Origin: Commensalibacter papalotli
GTDB lineage: Bacteria > Pseudomonadota > Alphaproteobacteria > Acetobacterales > Acetobacteraceae
Direction: 5' to 3'
Assembly (NCBI RefSeq): GCF_947179115.1
Contig: NZ_CAMXCI010000007.1
Coordinates: forward strand, 1-44,936
DNA length: 44,936 nt
This document shows, piece by piece, positions 35,398 through 44,262 of the stretch. The notes under the pieces are model-generated. The model saw only the letters and a program-made list of their open reading frames with translations. It was not told the origin of the DNA and searched no databases. The position numbers were made by a program, and so were the translations under genes. The stretch's first letter is position 1. Every line of letters starts with the position of its first letter.

Positions 35398-36402
35398 TTA
35401 AATTTCATCTAAACGAATAATACGTTTTTCAAGAATAGAACGGCTAGCTGCTTCTGCTAACATTAATGCTTGTTTGCCATCTTCAAATCCTACTTCTGGA
35501 TTTTTTCCTTGTTCAACAGCATCCACAAAAGAGCTAATTTCATTGTTAAATGCTTCACCATAACGATCAATAAAAAAATTCATTAAAGCTGGTTTTTGAT
35601 CTGTAAAGTTTTCTGCATATAAGCGCATATTATTCATAGGGTGATTTTCTGAAATAGCCATACCTTTTGATCCAAAAGCTTCTACACGTTGATCGTATCC
35701 ATATACAGCACGACGAGAATTGTTAATGATACATTGTTTTCCAGAGGCTGTTTTTAGAACAATAGTGACCGTATCATAATCATTACAGCGTTCCATTAAT
35801 GCGTTATTGACAAGGCGTGAACCTGTTGCAGAGACTTCTGTAATATTTTCACCCAAAATGAAACGTGCCATATCGAAATCATGAATGGTCATGTCACGAA
35901 ATATACCTCCTGATACTTCGATATATGCATCAGGTGCCATGTCTGGATCACGTGAAGTAATAATGACTTGGTGTAAGTCTCCAATTGCACCTGCTTCAAT
36001 AGATGTTCTAACAGCTCGGTGTCCTTTATCAAATCTTCTGACAAAGCCAAGCATAATAGGGATATTCGTGCCTTTAATTTTTTGCTCACAAGACTTTACT
36101 CTGTCCAATGATAAATCAATTGGTTTCTCACAAAAAATAGCTTTTTTGGCAGCAACAGCTTGTTCAATTAAATCAGCATGTGTCGCTGTAGACGTTGCAA
36201 TCAAAACGGCATCAACTTCAGAAGCATTCAAAACATCTTCTACTGAGGAGAACTGTTTAGCATGATGTTTTCCCGCAACCTCTTGTGCCACTGCATTATT
36301 CACATCGAAAACGCCAGCAAGTTTTGCCTTGGGATGAGCAACAATATTATCAACATGCATACGGCCGATACGGCCTGTACCAAGAACAGCAATTTTTAAC
36401 AT
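35398..36402 (-). CDS. iolG: Inositol 2-dehydrogenase, alphaproteobacterial IdhA type
   Basis: This 334-residue NAD-dependent enzyme oxidises myo-inositol to 2-keto-myo-inositol. It has LKIAVLGTGRIGRMHVDNI at the start, the EKP motif in AIFCEKPIDLSLDRV near residue 95, and the catalytic GGIFRDMTIHDFDMARFI segment near residue 170 with Asp and His. Sequence flow follows the rhizobial IdhA group. The ribosome binding site is weak. It stands alone and converges on the epimerase gene across a palindromic terminator. Confidence 0.9.
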   Translation of the reverse strand: MLKIAVLGTGRIGRMHVDNIVAHPKAKLAGVFDVNNAVAQEVAGKHHAKQFSSVEDVLNASEVDAVLIATSTATHADLIEQAVAAKKAIFCEKPIDLSLDRVKSCEQKIKGTNIPIMLGFVRRFDKGHRAVRTSIEAGAIGDLHQVIITSRDPDMAPDAYIEVSGGIFRDMTIHDFDMARFILGENITEVSATGSRLVNNALMERCNDYDTVTIVLKTASGKQCIINNSRRAVYGYDQRVEAFGSKGMAISENHPMNNMRLYAENFTDQKPALMNFFIDRYGEAFNNEISSFVDAVEQGKNPEVGFEDGKQALMLAEAASRSILEKRIIRLDEI

Positions 36403-36788
36403 ATGTATTTCTTTCTTTAATTATATGGATATAAAAATACTTTCCTTTTTAAATTAGAAAAATATTTTTAAATTTACGATTTATTGTAATAATTCGATAA
36501 TGAAAATTTTGTGAGTTTTAATTTTTTCTGTAGAATAATGCTTGTTCAGCATTAATATATAAAAATAGAAATATACTGATTCTATATAAAATTTTTGATA
36601 TTTATCAATAAATTATAATCTAAACAGGTTATTTTTATAGCTTTTAATTTTATTTTAAATTATTCAAAATATAAAATAATTTTAAGATCACAATTAATTC
36701 ATTAAAATTGAAAAAAAAATTCTATTTTATATAGAGAATGTATTTTATAGTTAATTCATTGTTATAATTTTAAATCAAAGGTTAAAAA
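36403..36788. other. Very AT-rich divergent region between idhA-type gene and tautomerase gene
   Basis: There is no coding frame. The flanking genes diverge, so promoters for both should lie here. It contains a TAATGCT/AGCATTA inverted repeat (36536-36554) and a near-palindrome TTAGAAAAATATTTTTAA at about 36454-36471, similar to the palindrome before the transporter. Confidence 0.5.
36536..36554. promoter_or_regulatory. Inverted repeat in the idhA/tautomerase divergent region
   Basis: TAATGCT and AGCATTA pair over seven bases with a five-base spacer. Its place between divergent promoters suits an operator. No protein can be assigned. Confidence 0.35.
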
Positions 36789-37178
36789 ATGCCACTTATT
36801 CGTATTGATGTCATTGAAGGCAGAACTCAGCAAGAATTAACTATTTTAAAAGAAACCATCCATCGTGCAGTGGTTGAAGCTTTTGAAGTTCCAGAACGTG
36901 ATAAATATCAGATTTTAACACAACATAAACCTGGTTTTCTTATTTCTGAAGATACAGGATTAGATATTCCAAGAACTGATAAATTTGTTTTGCTGCAAAT
37001 TGCTTCCAGACCAAGAACCGCTGAACAAAAGAAGAAATTTTATAGTCTTGTTTGTCAGCTATTAAAAGAAAATTGTGCAATTAAATCTTCTGATGTTATG
37101 ATTAGTATTGTTGTAAATAGCGATGAAGATTGGTCTTTTGGATTAGGAAGAGCTCAGTTTCTAGAGGGAGATCTATAA
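36789..37178 (+). CDS. Tautomerase family protein
   Basis: This 129-residue protein belongs to the 4-oxalocrotonate tautomerase/MIF superfamily. The initiator methionine precedes Pro2, the usual catalytic base after processing, and the sequence PLIRIDVIEGRTQQELTILKETIHRAVVEAFEVPERDKYQIL gives the first beta-alpha unit. A second unit follows from about residue 70 (KFVLLQIASRPRTAEQKKKFYSLV). Such enzymes move protons between keto and enol forms. It sits 62 bases before a Bacillus-type iolG on the same strand, so it may act on a keto intermediate of inositol breakdown; that is inference. An AAAGG site precedes the ATG. Confidence 0.9.
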   Translation: MPLIRIDVIEGRTQQELTILKETIHRAVVEAFEVPERDKYQILTQHKPGFLISEDTGLDIPRTDKFVLLQIASRPRTAEQKKKFYSLVCQLLKENCAIKSSDVMISIVVNSDEDWSFGLGRAQFLEGDL

Positions 37179-37240
37179 ATCGATATTCTGCAAGAATAAA
37201 TTAAGTATATTGTATGATTGATTTTATAGGGAAATTAAAG

Positions 37241-38275
37241 ATGACTACTAAAAATCCACAAGAAATAAAATTAAGAATTGGCGTGATTGGAACTGGTGCT
37301 ATTGGCTCAGATCATATTCGCAGATGTACTCATACATTATCTGGTGCAGAGATAGTAGCTGTCAGTGATGTTAACACAGAAAATGCAAAAAAAGCAGTCA
37401 CTCCATATAATCCAAATGCCAGGGTCTATGAATCTGGGCATGATCTTATCAATGCAGAAAATGTAGATGCTGTTATTATAGCTTCTTCGGGACAAACACA
37501 TGCGGAATATGTGTTATCTGCAATTAAAGCTGGTAAATATGTTTTTTGTGAAAAACCATTAGCAACTACAATCGAAGATTGCCAAAATATTATTCAAGCT
37601 GAACAGGATCAAGGTCGTCGTTTGGTCCAAGTTGGTTTTATGCGTCCTTATGATAAGGGATATCGTGAATTAAAAAAAATAATATCTGACGGTATCATAG
37701 GTTCTCCTTTAATGGTTCATGCGGTACATCGCAATCAAAAAGTCGGTGAAAGTTATGTAACTCATATGTCTATTTTTGAAACACTAATTCATGAACTTGA
37801 TGTGTTAAGATGGCTATTAAATGATGACTATATTTCCGCACAAGTTATTTTCCCTCGTCAAACAAACTATACACATGAAAAATTACGTGATCCTCAAATT
37901 GTGTTACTAGAAACTAAATCGGGTATTCGTATCGATGTAGAAGTTTTCGTTAACTGTCAATACGGATATGATATTCAATGCTCTGTTGTGGGAGAAAAAG
38001 GTACCGCAAGTTTACCAGACCCTGCTGCAGTTTCTTTACGTTTGGGTGAAAAATTAACGACTTCCATTTTAACCGACTGGAAAGATCGTTTTATTGAAGC
38101 TTACGATATAGAAATCCAAGAATTTATCAATGGATGTCTAGCTGGACAACTCAACGGCCCGAGCACTTGGAACGGATATGTCGCTGCTATTGCTGCTGTT
38201 GCTTGTGTAAAAGCACAAGATACTCTTGCCATAGAACCAATTTCTATTCCAGATTGCCCAGCAATGTATAAGTAG
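37241..38275 (+). CDS. iolG: Inositol 2-dehydrogenase, Bacillus IolG type
   Basis: The 344-residue enzyme closely follows the Bacillus IolG pattern: LRIGVIGTGAIGSDHIRRC, KYVFCEKPLATTIEDC near residue 100, GRRLVQVGFMRPYDKGY, the catalytic ETLIHELDVLRWLLNDDY near residue 180, and NCQYGYDIQCSVVGEKGTASLPDP near residue 245. Enzymes of this type oxidise myo-inositol and often D-chiro-inositol with NAD. I start at ATG 37241, which has an AGGG site; the ATG at 37214 has none and adds an unconserved head. It is probably co-transcribed with the tautomerase gene. Confidence 0.93.
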   Translation: MTTKNPQEIKLRIGVIGTGAIGSDHIRRCTHTLSGAEIVAVSDVNTENAKKAVTPYNPNARVYESGHDLINAENVDAVIIASSGQTHAEYVLSAIKAGKYVFCEKPLATTIEDCQNIIQAEQDQGRRLVQVGFMRPYDKGYRELKKIISDGIIGSPLMVHAVHRNQKVGESYVTHMSIFETLIHELDVLRWLLNDDYISAQVIFPRQTNYTHEKLRDPQIVLLETKSGIRIDVEVFVNCQYGYDIQCSVVGEKGTASLPDPAAVSLRLGEKLTTSILTDWKDRFIEAYDIEIQEFINGCLAGQLNGPSTWNGYVAAIAAVACVKAQDTLAIEPISIPDCPAMYK

Positions 38276-38321
38276 TCTATCAGTCAGTATTTAAATCATT
38301 TAAAATAATATAATCATCAAT

Positions 38322-38360
38322 ATTAGAAGGTTAATCAAGCTAATATATTAACCTTCTAAT
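38322..38360. terminator. Hairpin between converging iolG and aminotransferase genes
   Basis: ATTAGAAGGTTAAT and ATTAACCTTCTAAT pair perfectly over 14 bases with an 11-base loop, between stops at 38275 and 38368. It likely terminates both transcripts. Confidence 0.65.
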
Positions 38361-38367
38361 AAATTAT

Positions 38368-39594
38368 TTATTGTAATCGCTCAACAAATTGTGCAATACG
38401 CTTGCATGCCTTTTCTAATACTTTATCATCGGCAGCATAAGAGATCCGTAAATAAGGACTTAATCCAAAAGCATGACCAGGAACAACAGCGACATGCTGT
38501 TCTTCTAACAAAGCCTCGGCAAAATCTTGGTCATTTTCAATTTTACGCCCACCTGCACTGGTTTTGCCTATACATCCTTCAATCCCAGGATAAACATAAA
38601 AAGCACCTTGTGGAACAGCACACGTCACCCCTGACATCTTTGAAAACGCTTCTTTCATCATTTTACGACGACGATCATAAGCTTCTTTCATCTCTGCCAC
38701 ATCATTATCACAATGGTGCAAAGCTGCTGTAGCTGCTGCTTGGCTGATACTGGACGCGCCAGATGTAGAGTTACTTTGAATTTTTAACATCGCTTTGATC
38801 AGGCGTTTAGGACCACCCACATACCCCACGCGCCAACCTGGCATCGCATAGGTTTTGGACGCCCCGTTCGCCGTTAAAATTCGATCTTTTAAATCTGGTG
38901 CCAACACAGCCAATGAGTAATGCTCTTGACCATCAAAAACTAAATGTTCATATATCTCATCAGCAAAAATCCAGACTTGAGGAAAATCACGTAAAACTTC
39001 AGCAATTTCCAATAAATCTTGCCTTGACCATACAGCACCCGTTGGATTGCTAGGCGAATTAATAATTAACCACTTTGTTTTATTGGTTAACACCTTACGT
39101 AAATCAACAGCTTTCAAAGAAAAATTATTTTCTTCTGCGCAAATCACATCAACAGGTTTACCCCCCAAAAAACGGGCCATAATTGGATAGCTAGTCCAAT
39201 AAGGCGCGGGAACCACGACTTCATCCCCCTCATTCAAAGTCGCCATGAACGCATTAAACAAAATCTGCTTAGCACCATTAGCCACCATGATTTCGTCAAG
39301 CGCATATTCCAAACCATTCTCTTGTTTGAATTTTTTTTGTACAGCTTGCTTCAACGATAAAATCCCATCAATAGGTGGGTATTTTGTCTTACCATCTAAT
39401 GCAGCTTCATAAGCTGCATCACAAGCCACTCTGGGGGTAAAAAAATCAGGCTGCCCTAATGCAAGAGAAATAACATCATTGCCCTGTGCGGCCAGCTCTC
39501 TGGCACGCATAGACATCGCAATCGTTGCTGGGGTCTCAAAGCCCTCCATTTTTAAAGAAAGGCTAGGCTCGGTTTTTAAGGGGTTCATAGTCAT
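38368..39594 (-). CDS. Aspartate-type pyridoxal phosphate aminotransferase (copy 1)
   Basis: This 408-residue class I aminotransferase has the fold-type I plan: VISLALGQPDFFTP near residue 40, KWLIINSPSNPTGAVWS near residue 170, VWIFADEIYEHLVFDG with the PLP-binding Asp/Tyr near residue 205, the lysine in NGASKTYAMPGWRVGY near residue 240, and YLRISYAADD with the substrate arginine near the end. It probably exchanges amino groups between aspartate and 2-oxoglutarate. It lies 18 bases downstream of a clear paralogue, so they form a tandem pair and likely one operon. Substrate preference is not readable. Confidence 0.93.
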   Translation of the reverse strand: MTMNPLKTEPSLSLKMEGFETPATIAMSMRARELAAQGNDVISLALGQPDFFTPRVACDAAYEAALDGKTKYPPIDGILSLKQAVQKKFKQENGLEYALDEIMVANGAKQILFNAFMATLNEGDEVVVPAPYWTSYPIMARFLGGKPVDVICAEENNFSLKAVDLRKVLTNKTKWLIINSPSNPTGAVWSRQDLLEIAEVLRDFPQVWIFADEIYEHLVFDGQEHYSLAVLAPDLKDRILTANGASKTYAMPGWRVGYVGGPKRLIKAMLKIQSNSTSGASSISQAAATAALHHCDNDVAEMKEAYDRRRKMMKEAFSKMSGVTCAVPQGAFYVYPGIEGCIGKTSAGGRKIENDQDFAEALLEEQHVAVVPGHAFGLSPYLRISYAADDKVLEKACKRIAQFVERLQ

Positions 39595-39612
39595 TGATAG
39601 ACCTGTTTTTTC

Positions 39613-40818
39613 CTATTGAAGATTCATACAGAATTGTTTGATACGCGTACAAGCTTCTTTTAACAATTCCGTACTTGTCGCATAGGAAATCCGAAAATAT
39701 CCTTCCATCATAAAAGCTGCACCATGCACTGCTGCGACACCCTCTTCTTCCAACAGAGCTGTTACGAAAGATTCACTGTCAGCAATTTTGACACCACTTT
39801 TCGATGTTTTACCAATACAGTCATGAATAGATGGAAATAAGTAAAAAGCACCTTCTGGTTTAATACAACTGAGCCCTGGGGTACTATTTAATAATTCTAA
39901 AACGATATCACGGCGTTTTTGATAAGTACTAACCATATCTTGCACAGATTCTTGTGATCCAGACATAGCTTCAATTGTTGCAGCTTGACTGATTGAACAC
40001 GCATTCGTTGTAGATTGCCCCTGAAGCTTCATCATCGCTTTAATAAATTCTACTGGTGCAGCTGCATAACCAATACGCCATCCTGTCATAGAATAAGCTT
40101 TTGAAACACCATTCATTGTCACTGTACGGTCTTTGAGTTTAGGCTCAACCTGCACAATCGTAGACGCCACAAAACCATCATAAGTCAGCTTGCAATAAAT
40201 ATCATCTGTCAGAATCCACACATTTGGGAATTCTAATAAAATATCACATAACGCCCGCAACTCTTCATTAGAATATGTCACGCCAGTTGGATTGCAGGGT
40301 GAGTTAATGATTAACCATTTTGTTTTTTCAGTAATTGCTTCGCGTAACTGTTGAGGCTGTAATTTAAATCCTGTTGTTTTTTCATTGCAAGCCACCATTA
40401 CTGGGTTACCACCAGCCAATGTCACAATATCTGGATAAGATACCCAACAAGGCGTTGGAATGATCACTTCATCTCCGGGATTAATACTGGCCATCATAGC
40501 ATTAAAAATCACCTGCTTGCCGCCAGAGGAAACTGCTATTTCATCTGCAGTATAATCCAAGCCATAATCAGTATTTAAACGACTAGCAATTGCTTGGCGA
40601 ACTTGTGCTGTTCCACCAACATCTGTATATTTTGTTTGGCCAGTTTGAATAGCTCTGATCCCTGCTTGGCCAATATTATCAGGTGTACCAAAATCAGGTT
40701 CACCCGCAGAAAGGCTTATAATATCGCGACCTTTTGCCTTCATCTCACGCGCTTTTGCAGAAATAACCAATGTTTGACTTGGCTGTATTTGTTTTAGACG
40801 ATCCGATATAATATCCAT
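39613..40818 (-). CDS. Aspartate-type pyridoxal phosphate aminotransferase (copy 2)
   Basis: The 401-residue protein is a second class I aminotransferase: DIISLSAGEPDFGTP near residue 35, TKWLIINSPCNPTGVTYS near residue 168, VWILTDDIYCKLTYDG, the PLP lysine in NGVSKAYSMTGWRIGYA near residue 240, and FRISYATS near the end. It is clearly paralogous to its downstream neighbour, but differs at many places, so the duplication is old. It is the first gene of the pair, with an upstream inverted repeat at 40882-40918. It probably acts on aspartate; one copy may prefer another amino acid. Confidence 0.93.
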   Translation of the reverse strand: MDIISDRLKQIQPSQTLVISAKAREMKAKGRDIISLSAGEPDFGTPDNIGQAGIRAIQTGQTKYTDVGGTAQVRQAIASRLNTDYGLDYTADEIAVSSGGKQVIFNAMMASINPGDEVIIPTPCWVSYPDIVTLAGGNPVMVACNEKTTGFKLQPQQLREAITEKTKWLIINSPCNPTGVTYSNEELRALCDILLEFPNVWILTDDIYCKLTYDGFVASTIVQVEPKLKDRTVTMNGVSKAYSMTGWRIGYAAAPVEFIKAMMKLQGQSTTNACSISQAATIEAMSGSQESVQDMVSTYQKRRDIVLELLNSTPGLSCIKPEGAFYLFPSIHDCIGKTSKSGVKIADSESFVTALLEEEGVAAVHGAAFMMEGYFRISYATSTELLKEACTRIKQFCMNLQ

Positions 40819-41351
40819 TATAATTATTCCAAATGTAACAATAAATCCTGTATTTAAGATAAATACCAGGACAGTAATTTTAAACTTTACAGTTTCACAA
40901 TATAAAACGGTAAAGTTTGAATTTATATAAATTCTTGGTTTTCATCAACTAGGTGAAGTCTTTTTTCAGTAATTTCATCCCAGAATAATGAAACTGATCA
41001 TATTGCTGAGAAATACTATTTTTTCTTTAAGATGAATTTTGTAGTTTTTTACTCATAACACCACTTGCATTGACATTGACCATTTATCTACTCACTAAAC
41101 ATTTCTTTATGAAAATAAAACTATATTATAATGTTTATCTTTAAACATATGCCGATAAGCAGGTTGCCAATTTTCATATAAATATAAAGAATCAAAGTCT
41201 AACGAAATAAGCTATCTATCTCAATCTCTTTTGCCTTAAATAAAAGCAAATTCACAATTATTTCCCATAGATTTAAAACGGGTTAACTGCATCTCAACTA
41301 TACTAATAAATATTTTTTACAAAAATTATGATATATTATCCTAAACTGTGA
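40819..41351. other. Non-coding divergent region between aminotransferase and glycosyltransferase-like genes
   Basis: No coding frame or RNA gene was recognised in these 533 bases. The flanking genes diverge. The only clear structure is the inverted repeat at 40882-40918, close to the aminotransferase start. Confidence 0.5.
40882..40918. promoter_or_regulatory. Inverted repeat upstream of the aminotransferase pair
   Basis: AAACTTTAC and GTAAAGTTT form nine-base arms with an inner GTTT/AAAC pairing, about 65 bases before the ATG at 40818. It could be an operator or a leader hairpin. Confidence 0.4.
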
Positions 41352-43022
41352 ATGATATTACATATTTATTATAAAGAGTGTTCATCTGTGATTGATATTA
41401 CCAACTTAACCACGAATATTATAACACTTGTTTCAATCAAAAAAGATCAAGTTCTTCCATCTTTAATTGATCCATCACTACAAGATATTATACCTATTAT
41501 AGAAGATTTTAAACAAGAATCAAAGGCACTAAAAACAATTGAAAATCTTGCAAAATACTGCGCTTTTTATGAAGACTATAACCTAGCACACCAACTGTTA
41601 GATTATGCACTAACATTATATCCTAACCAACACCAAAATTATTATTTTAAAGCTATTTTATATTTCAAACAAAATGATATACCACAAACTTTGCTAGCTC
41701 TTAAAAATATGCTGCACAGCGTAAAAGCTTCGGAAACACAAATCACACATATTTTAAATCGTTTAAATGACAATAATAAAATAAGTGATTGTATATTTTT
41801 TATTGATAGTCTTTTAAAAGAATTTAACTTACCTCTTTCCTCTCGAGATTTTAATATTCTTATTCTTCCCTATGATATTAAAAATAAAGATAAAATTATA
41901 CAATATTATTACAGCATTTTTTTTGTAATGCTTTGTAATACCCTAGAATGGAAAGACCAAGGACAATTAACAACATTATTAGATGCAGAATATCAATTAA
42001 ATGGTTTCAACCCATGGTATCATTTATGTATGGGAAAGTTAAGTTGGATATTAAATAATAGACCTAAAACTGATTTCCATTTCCAAAAAGCTAAAGAGCT
42101 TTCAATTGAACAAAATCTTATTTTTACAACTGGAGATTGTGGGGTTTATACATGGCTGTCAGATGAAGAGATACATAACCTTACCAACCTTCAAAAAGAT
42201 CATGACCCTTTTCAATTAAAAATGTGGCAATGGTCATATGCAGATTTAAAAGATGAAAAACCTGAGATTTCTATTATTCTAGGATGCGATTTTAAATATT
42301 TTAGATATTTTCCTAAATTTTTACTTTCATTGCTCAAAGCTCATATTCACAATAAACATCAAGAAAAAACAGTAATAAGTATATGTCTAGATAATCCATC
42401 ACCAGAACAAATACGCTTTTTACGTGAAACTGCCAACTATATTCATCAACATATTCCACATTTTTATTTAACCTTTGGTTATGGATTAAGCCCTTATCAA
42501 GATGGCGCATATTTCGCCAGTGTTCGTTATTTATTTGCCCCAGAACTATTTAACCTTTATCCAACACAAACCTTTATCGTTGATATCGATGCTTTTGCCT
42601 ATGAAGATTTTTATCAAAAAGTTAAAAACCTCAGAGAACAATATGATTTTGCTTTGCGAATTTTTGCTTTTGATCAACAAGGCAATCAAGTCGCTGGGGA
42701 ACCTTGGTGCCTAGGGGCTGGCATATTATATCTAGGAGACCTTGAAAAAACACGTTCTATTCTGCAACTTTTAAAACAATATGTAAATTATGCTTATGAC
42801 CCTAAAAATCCTTTAAATTGGTGCATTGATCAATGTGCTCTTGTTCAAGCTTTTAACTATTATATTAAACCATTTTGGGATACATTAAGAGTTACCGATA
42901 TTGATTATAATCCTCCTTTTCTTTTGTCACATATTATCGGTGAAAAAGACGAGTTTTATTGTCATGACGGTATTATTGATATTGATAATTTCAAAAAGAA
43001 CTTAGAAAAACTGATTCATTAA
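41352..43022 (+). CDS. Helical-repeat protein with C-terminal glycosyltransferase-like domain
   Basis: I do not recognise a named family for this 556-residue protein. Residues about 45-260 look like TPR-type helix pairs (YNLAHQLLDYALTLYPNQHQNYYFKAILYFKQND and WYHLCMGKLSWILNNRPKTDFHFQKAKELS). From about residue 305 the pattern is alpha/beta and resembles a GT-A nucleotide-sugar transferase: ISIILGCDFKYFRYFPKFLLSLL, AYFASVRYLFAPELF, a DxD-like FIVDIDAFAYEDF near residue 413, GEPWCLGAGILYL, and a late Asp in NWCIDQCALVQAF. No signal peptide is seen. A GTG at 41388 with an AAAGAG site nine bases upstream is a plausible alternative start, since the ATG at 41352 has no site. The next gene encodes an aldose-epimerase-like protein, which fits carbohydrate work. 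Confidence 0.75.
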   Translation: MILHIYYKECSSVIDITNLTTNIITLVSIKKDQVLPSLIDPSLQDIIPIIEDFKQESKALKTIENLAKYCAFYEDYNLAHQLLDYALTLYPNQHQNYYFKAILYFKQNDIPQTLLALKNMLHSVKASETQITHILNRLNDNNKISDCIFFIDSLLKEFNLPLSSRDFNILILPYDIKNKDKIIQYYYSIFFVMLCNTLEWKDQGQLTTLLDAEYQLNGFNPWYHLCMGKLSWILNNRPKTDFHFQKAKELSIEQNLIFTTGDCGVYTWLSDEEIHNLTNLQKDHDPFQLKMWQWSYADLKDEKPEISIILGCDFKYFRYFPKFLLSLLKAHIHNKHQEKTVISICLDNPSPEQIRFLRETANYIHQHIPHFYLTFGYGLSPYQDGAYFASVRYLFAPELFNLYPTQTFIVDIDAFAYEDFYQKVKNLREQYDFALRIFAFDQQGNQVAGEPWCLGAGILYLGDLEKTRSILQLLKQYVNYAYDPKNPLNWCIDQCALVQAFNYYIKPFWDTLRVTDIDYNPPFLLSHIIGEKDEFYCHDGIIDIDNFKKNLEKLIH

Positions 43023-43050
43023 ATGCTATAACATTATATTTAAGGAGTAT

Positions 43051-44262
43051 ATGATGAATAAATCTTTAGCTGCCAGTGTTTCCCCCGCTTTATACTCTAG
43101 CAAAACCAACACAAAAATTTTCACTTTAACCAGTGCAGAACATAATATTGAGGTTGGCAACTGGAAAATTGACAGCACACAACTAGGAATTTTTGATACT
43201 TATTTTATAATTGAACAAAAAATTCTACATGGTGGAAAGCAAGAAGGCTCAAAAATAATTACGCTTACCAGCCCTAATGGCTTAACCATTACCCTCAGTC
43301 CTACCAGAGGAATGAGTATTATCAACGTCATAGGCCAAGATATGCGTTTTGGTTGGGATTCCCCTGTTAAAGAAATAGTTAATCCTGCCTTTATTAACCT
43401 TGAAAGCCGCAGCGGCGCTGGATGGCTAGAAGGCTTTAATGAAATGATGGTTCGTTGTGGCTTTGAATGGGCTGGGCATCCTGGCCTTGAAAATGGAGAG
43501 ATGCGTACTCTTCATGGTAAAATAGGTAACACCCCTGCCTCTGAAGTTGAAATTGAAATCAATGAAACTGCACCTTATGAAATTAAAATCCGAGGTTTAA
43601 TCAAAGAAAGCACCTTTAAGAAAGCCGACTTACAAACCTTAGCAGAACTAAGTTATACTCCTGGTACGCATCACTTTACCATTCATGACAGTCTAACCAA
43701 TCACGCCGATTATCCTCGCGACTATCAAATCATGTATCACAGTAACTTTAGCAAACCGTTACTAGAAAAAGATGCACAGTTTGTAGCCCCTATCAAAGAA
43801 ATCAGTCCTTTCAATGATTATGCGCAAAAAGGGCTTACCGATTGGTCGGCTTATCTGGGCCCGACAAAAGATTTTGATGAAATGGTCTTCAATATTGTTC
43901 CTTTCTCTAAGACAGACGGCTCTACCATAGCTGCGCTACATAACAAAGATGGTAGTAAAGGTGCTGCCATAGAATTTAACGTTAAAGAGCTTCCATACTT
44001 AACTTTATGGAAAAATACTGATACTGAGAAACAAGGCTATGTTACAGGCATAGAGCCTGGTACAAATTACGCTTATGCTGCTAGTATTGAGCGTGAACAA
44101 GGACGTATTCGACAAGTTAAGCCTGGAAAAACTGTGCACTTTAAAATTAAATATAGCGCACTCATGAACAAAGAAGCAGTTAATAAGGTAAAAAAAGAGA
44201 TCACTGATATTCAAGGTAACCAGAAAACAACCATTATTCAAAAACCCATTGCCAAAGAATAA
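43051..44262 (+). CDS. DUF4432 aldose 1-epimerase-like protein
   Basis: The 403-residue protein belongs to the DUF4432 group of galactose-mutarotase-like beta-sandwich proteins. It has LTITLSPTRGMSIINVIGQDMRFGWDSP near residue 75, then WLEGFNEMMVRCGFEWAGHPG, the histidine in MRTLHGKIGNTP, MYHSNFSKPLL near residue 230, and the TGIEPGTNYAYAASIEREQGR segment near residue 330. Members are thought to bind or epimerise sugars, but no defined reaction is known to me. An AAGGAG site fits the second ATG (43054) slightly better than the first. It follows the glycosyltransferase-like gene by 28 bases and may be co-transcribed. Confidence 0.88.
   Translation: MMNKSLAASVSPALYSSKTNTKIFTLTSAEHNIEVGNWKIDSTQLGIFDTYFIIEQKILHGGKQEGSKIITLTSPNGLTITLSPTRGMSIINVIGQDMRFGWDSPVKEIVNPAFINLESRSGAGWLEGFNEMMVRCGFEWAGHPGLENGEMRTLHGKIGNTPASEVEIEINETAPYEIKIRGLIKESTFKKADLQTLAELSYTPGTHHFTIHDSLTNHADYPRDYQIMYHSNFSKPLLEKDAQFVAPIKEISPFNDYAQKGLTDWSAYLGPTKDFDEMVFNIVPFSKTDGSTIAALHNKDGSKGAAIEFNVKELPYLTLWKNTDTEKQGYVTGIEPGTNYAYAASIEREQGRIRQVKPGKTVHFKIKYSALMNKEAVNKVKKEITDIQGNQKTTIIQKPIAKE

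Noticed and set aside
40936..40976. Terminator-like TTCATC...GGTGAA followed by Ts
   Set aside because: The stem is short and imperfect, and there is no gene end upstream for it to serve.
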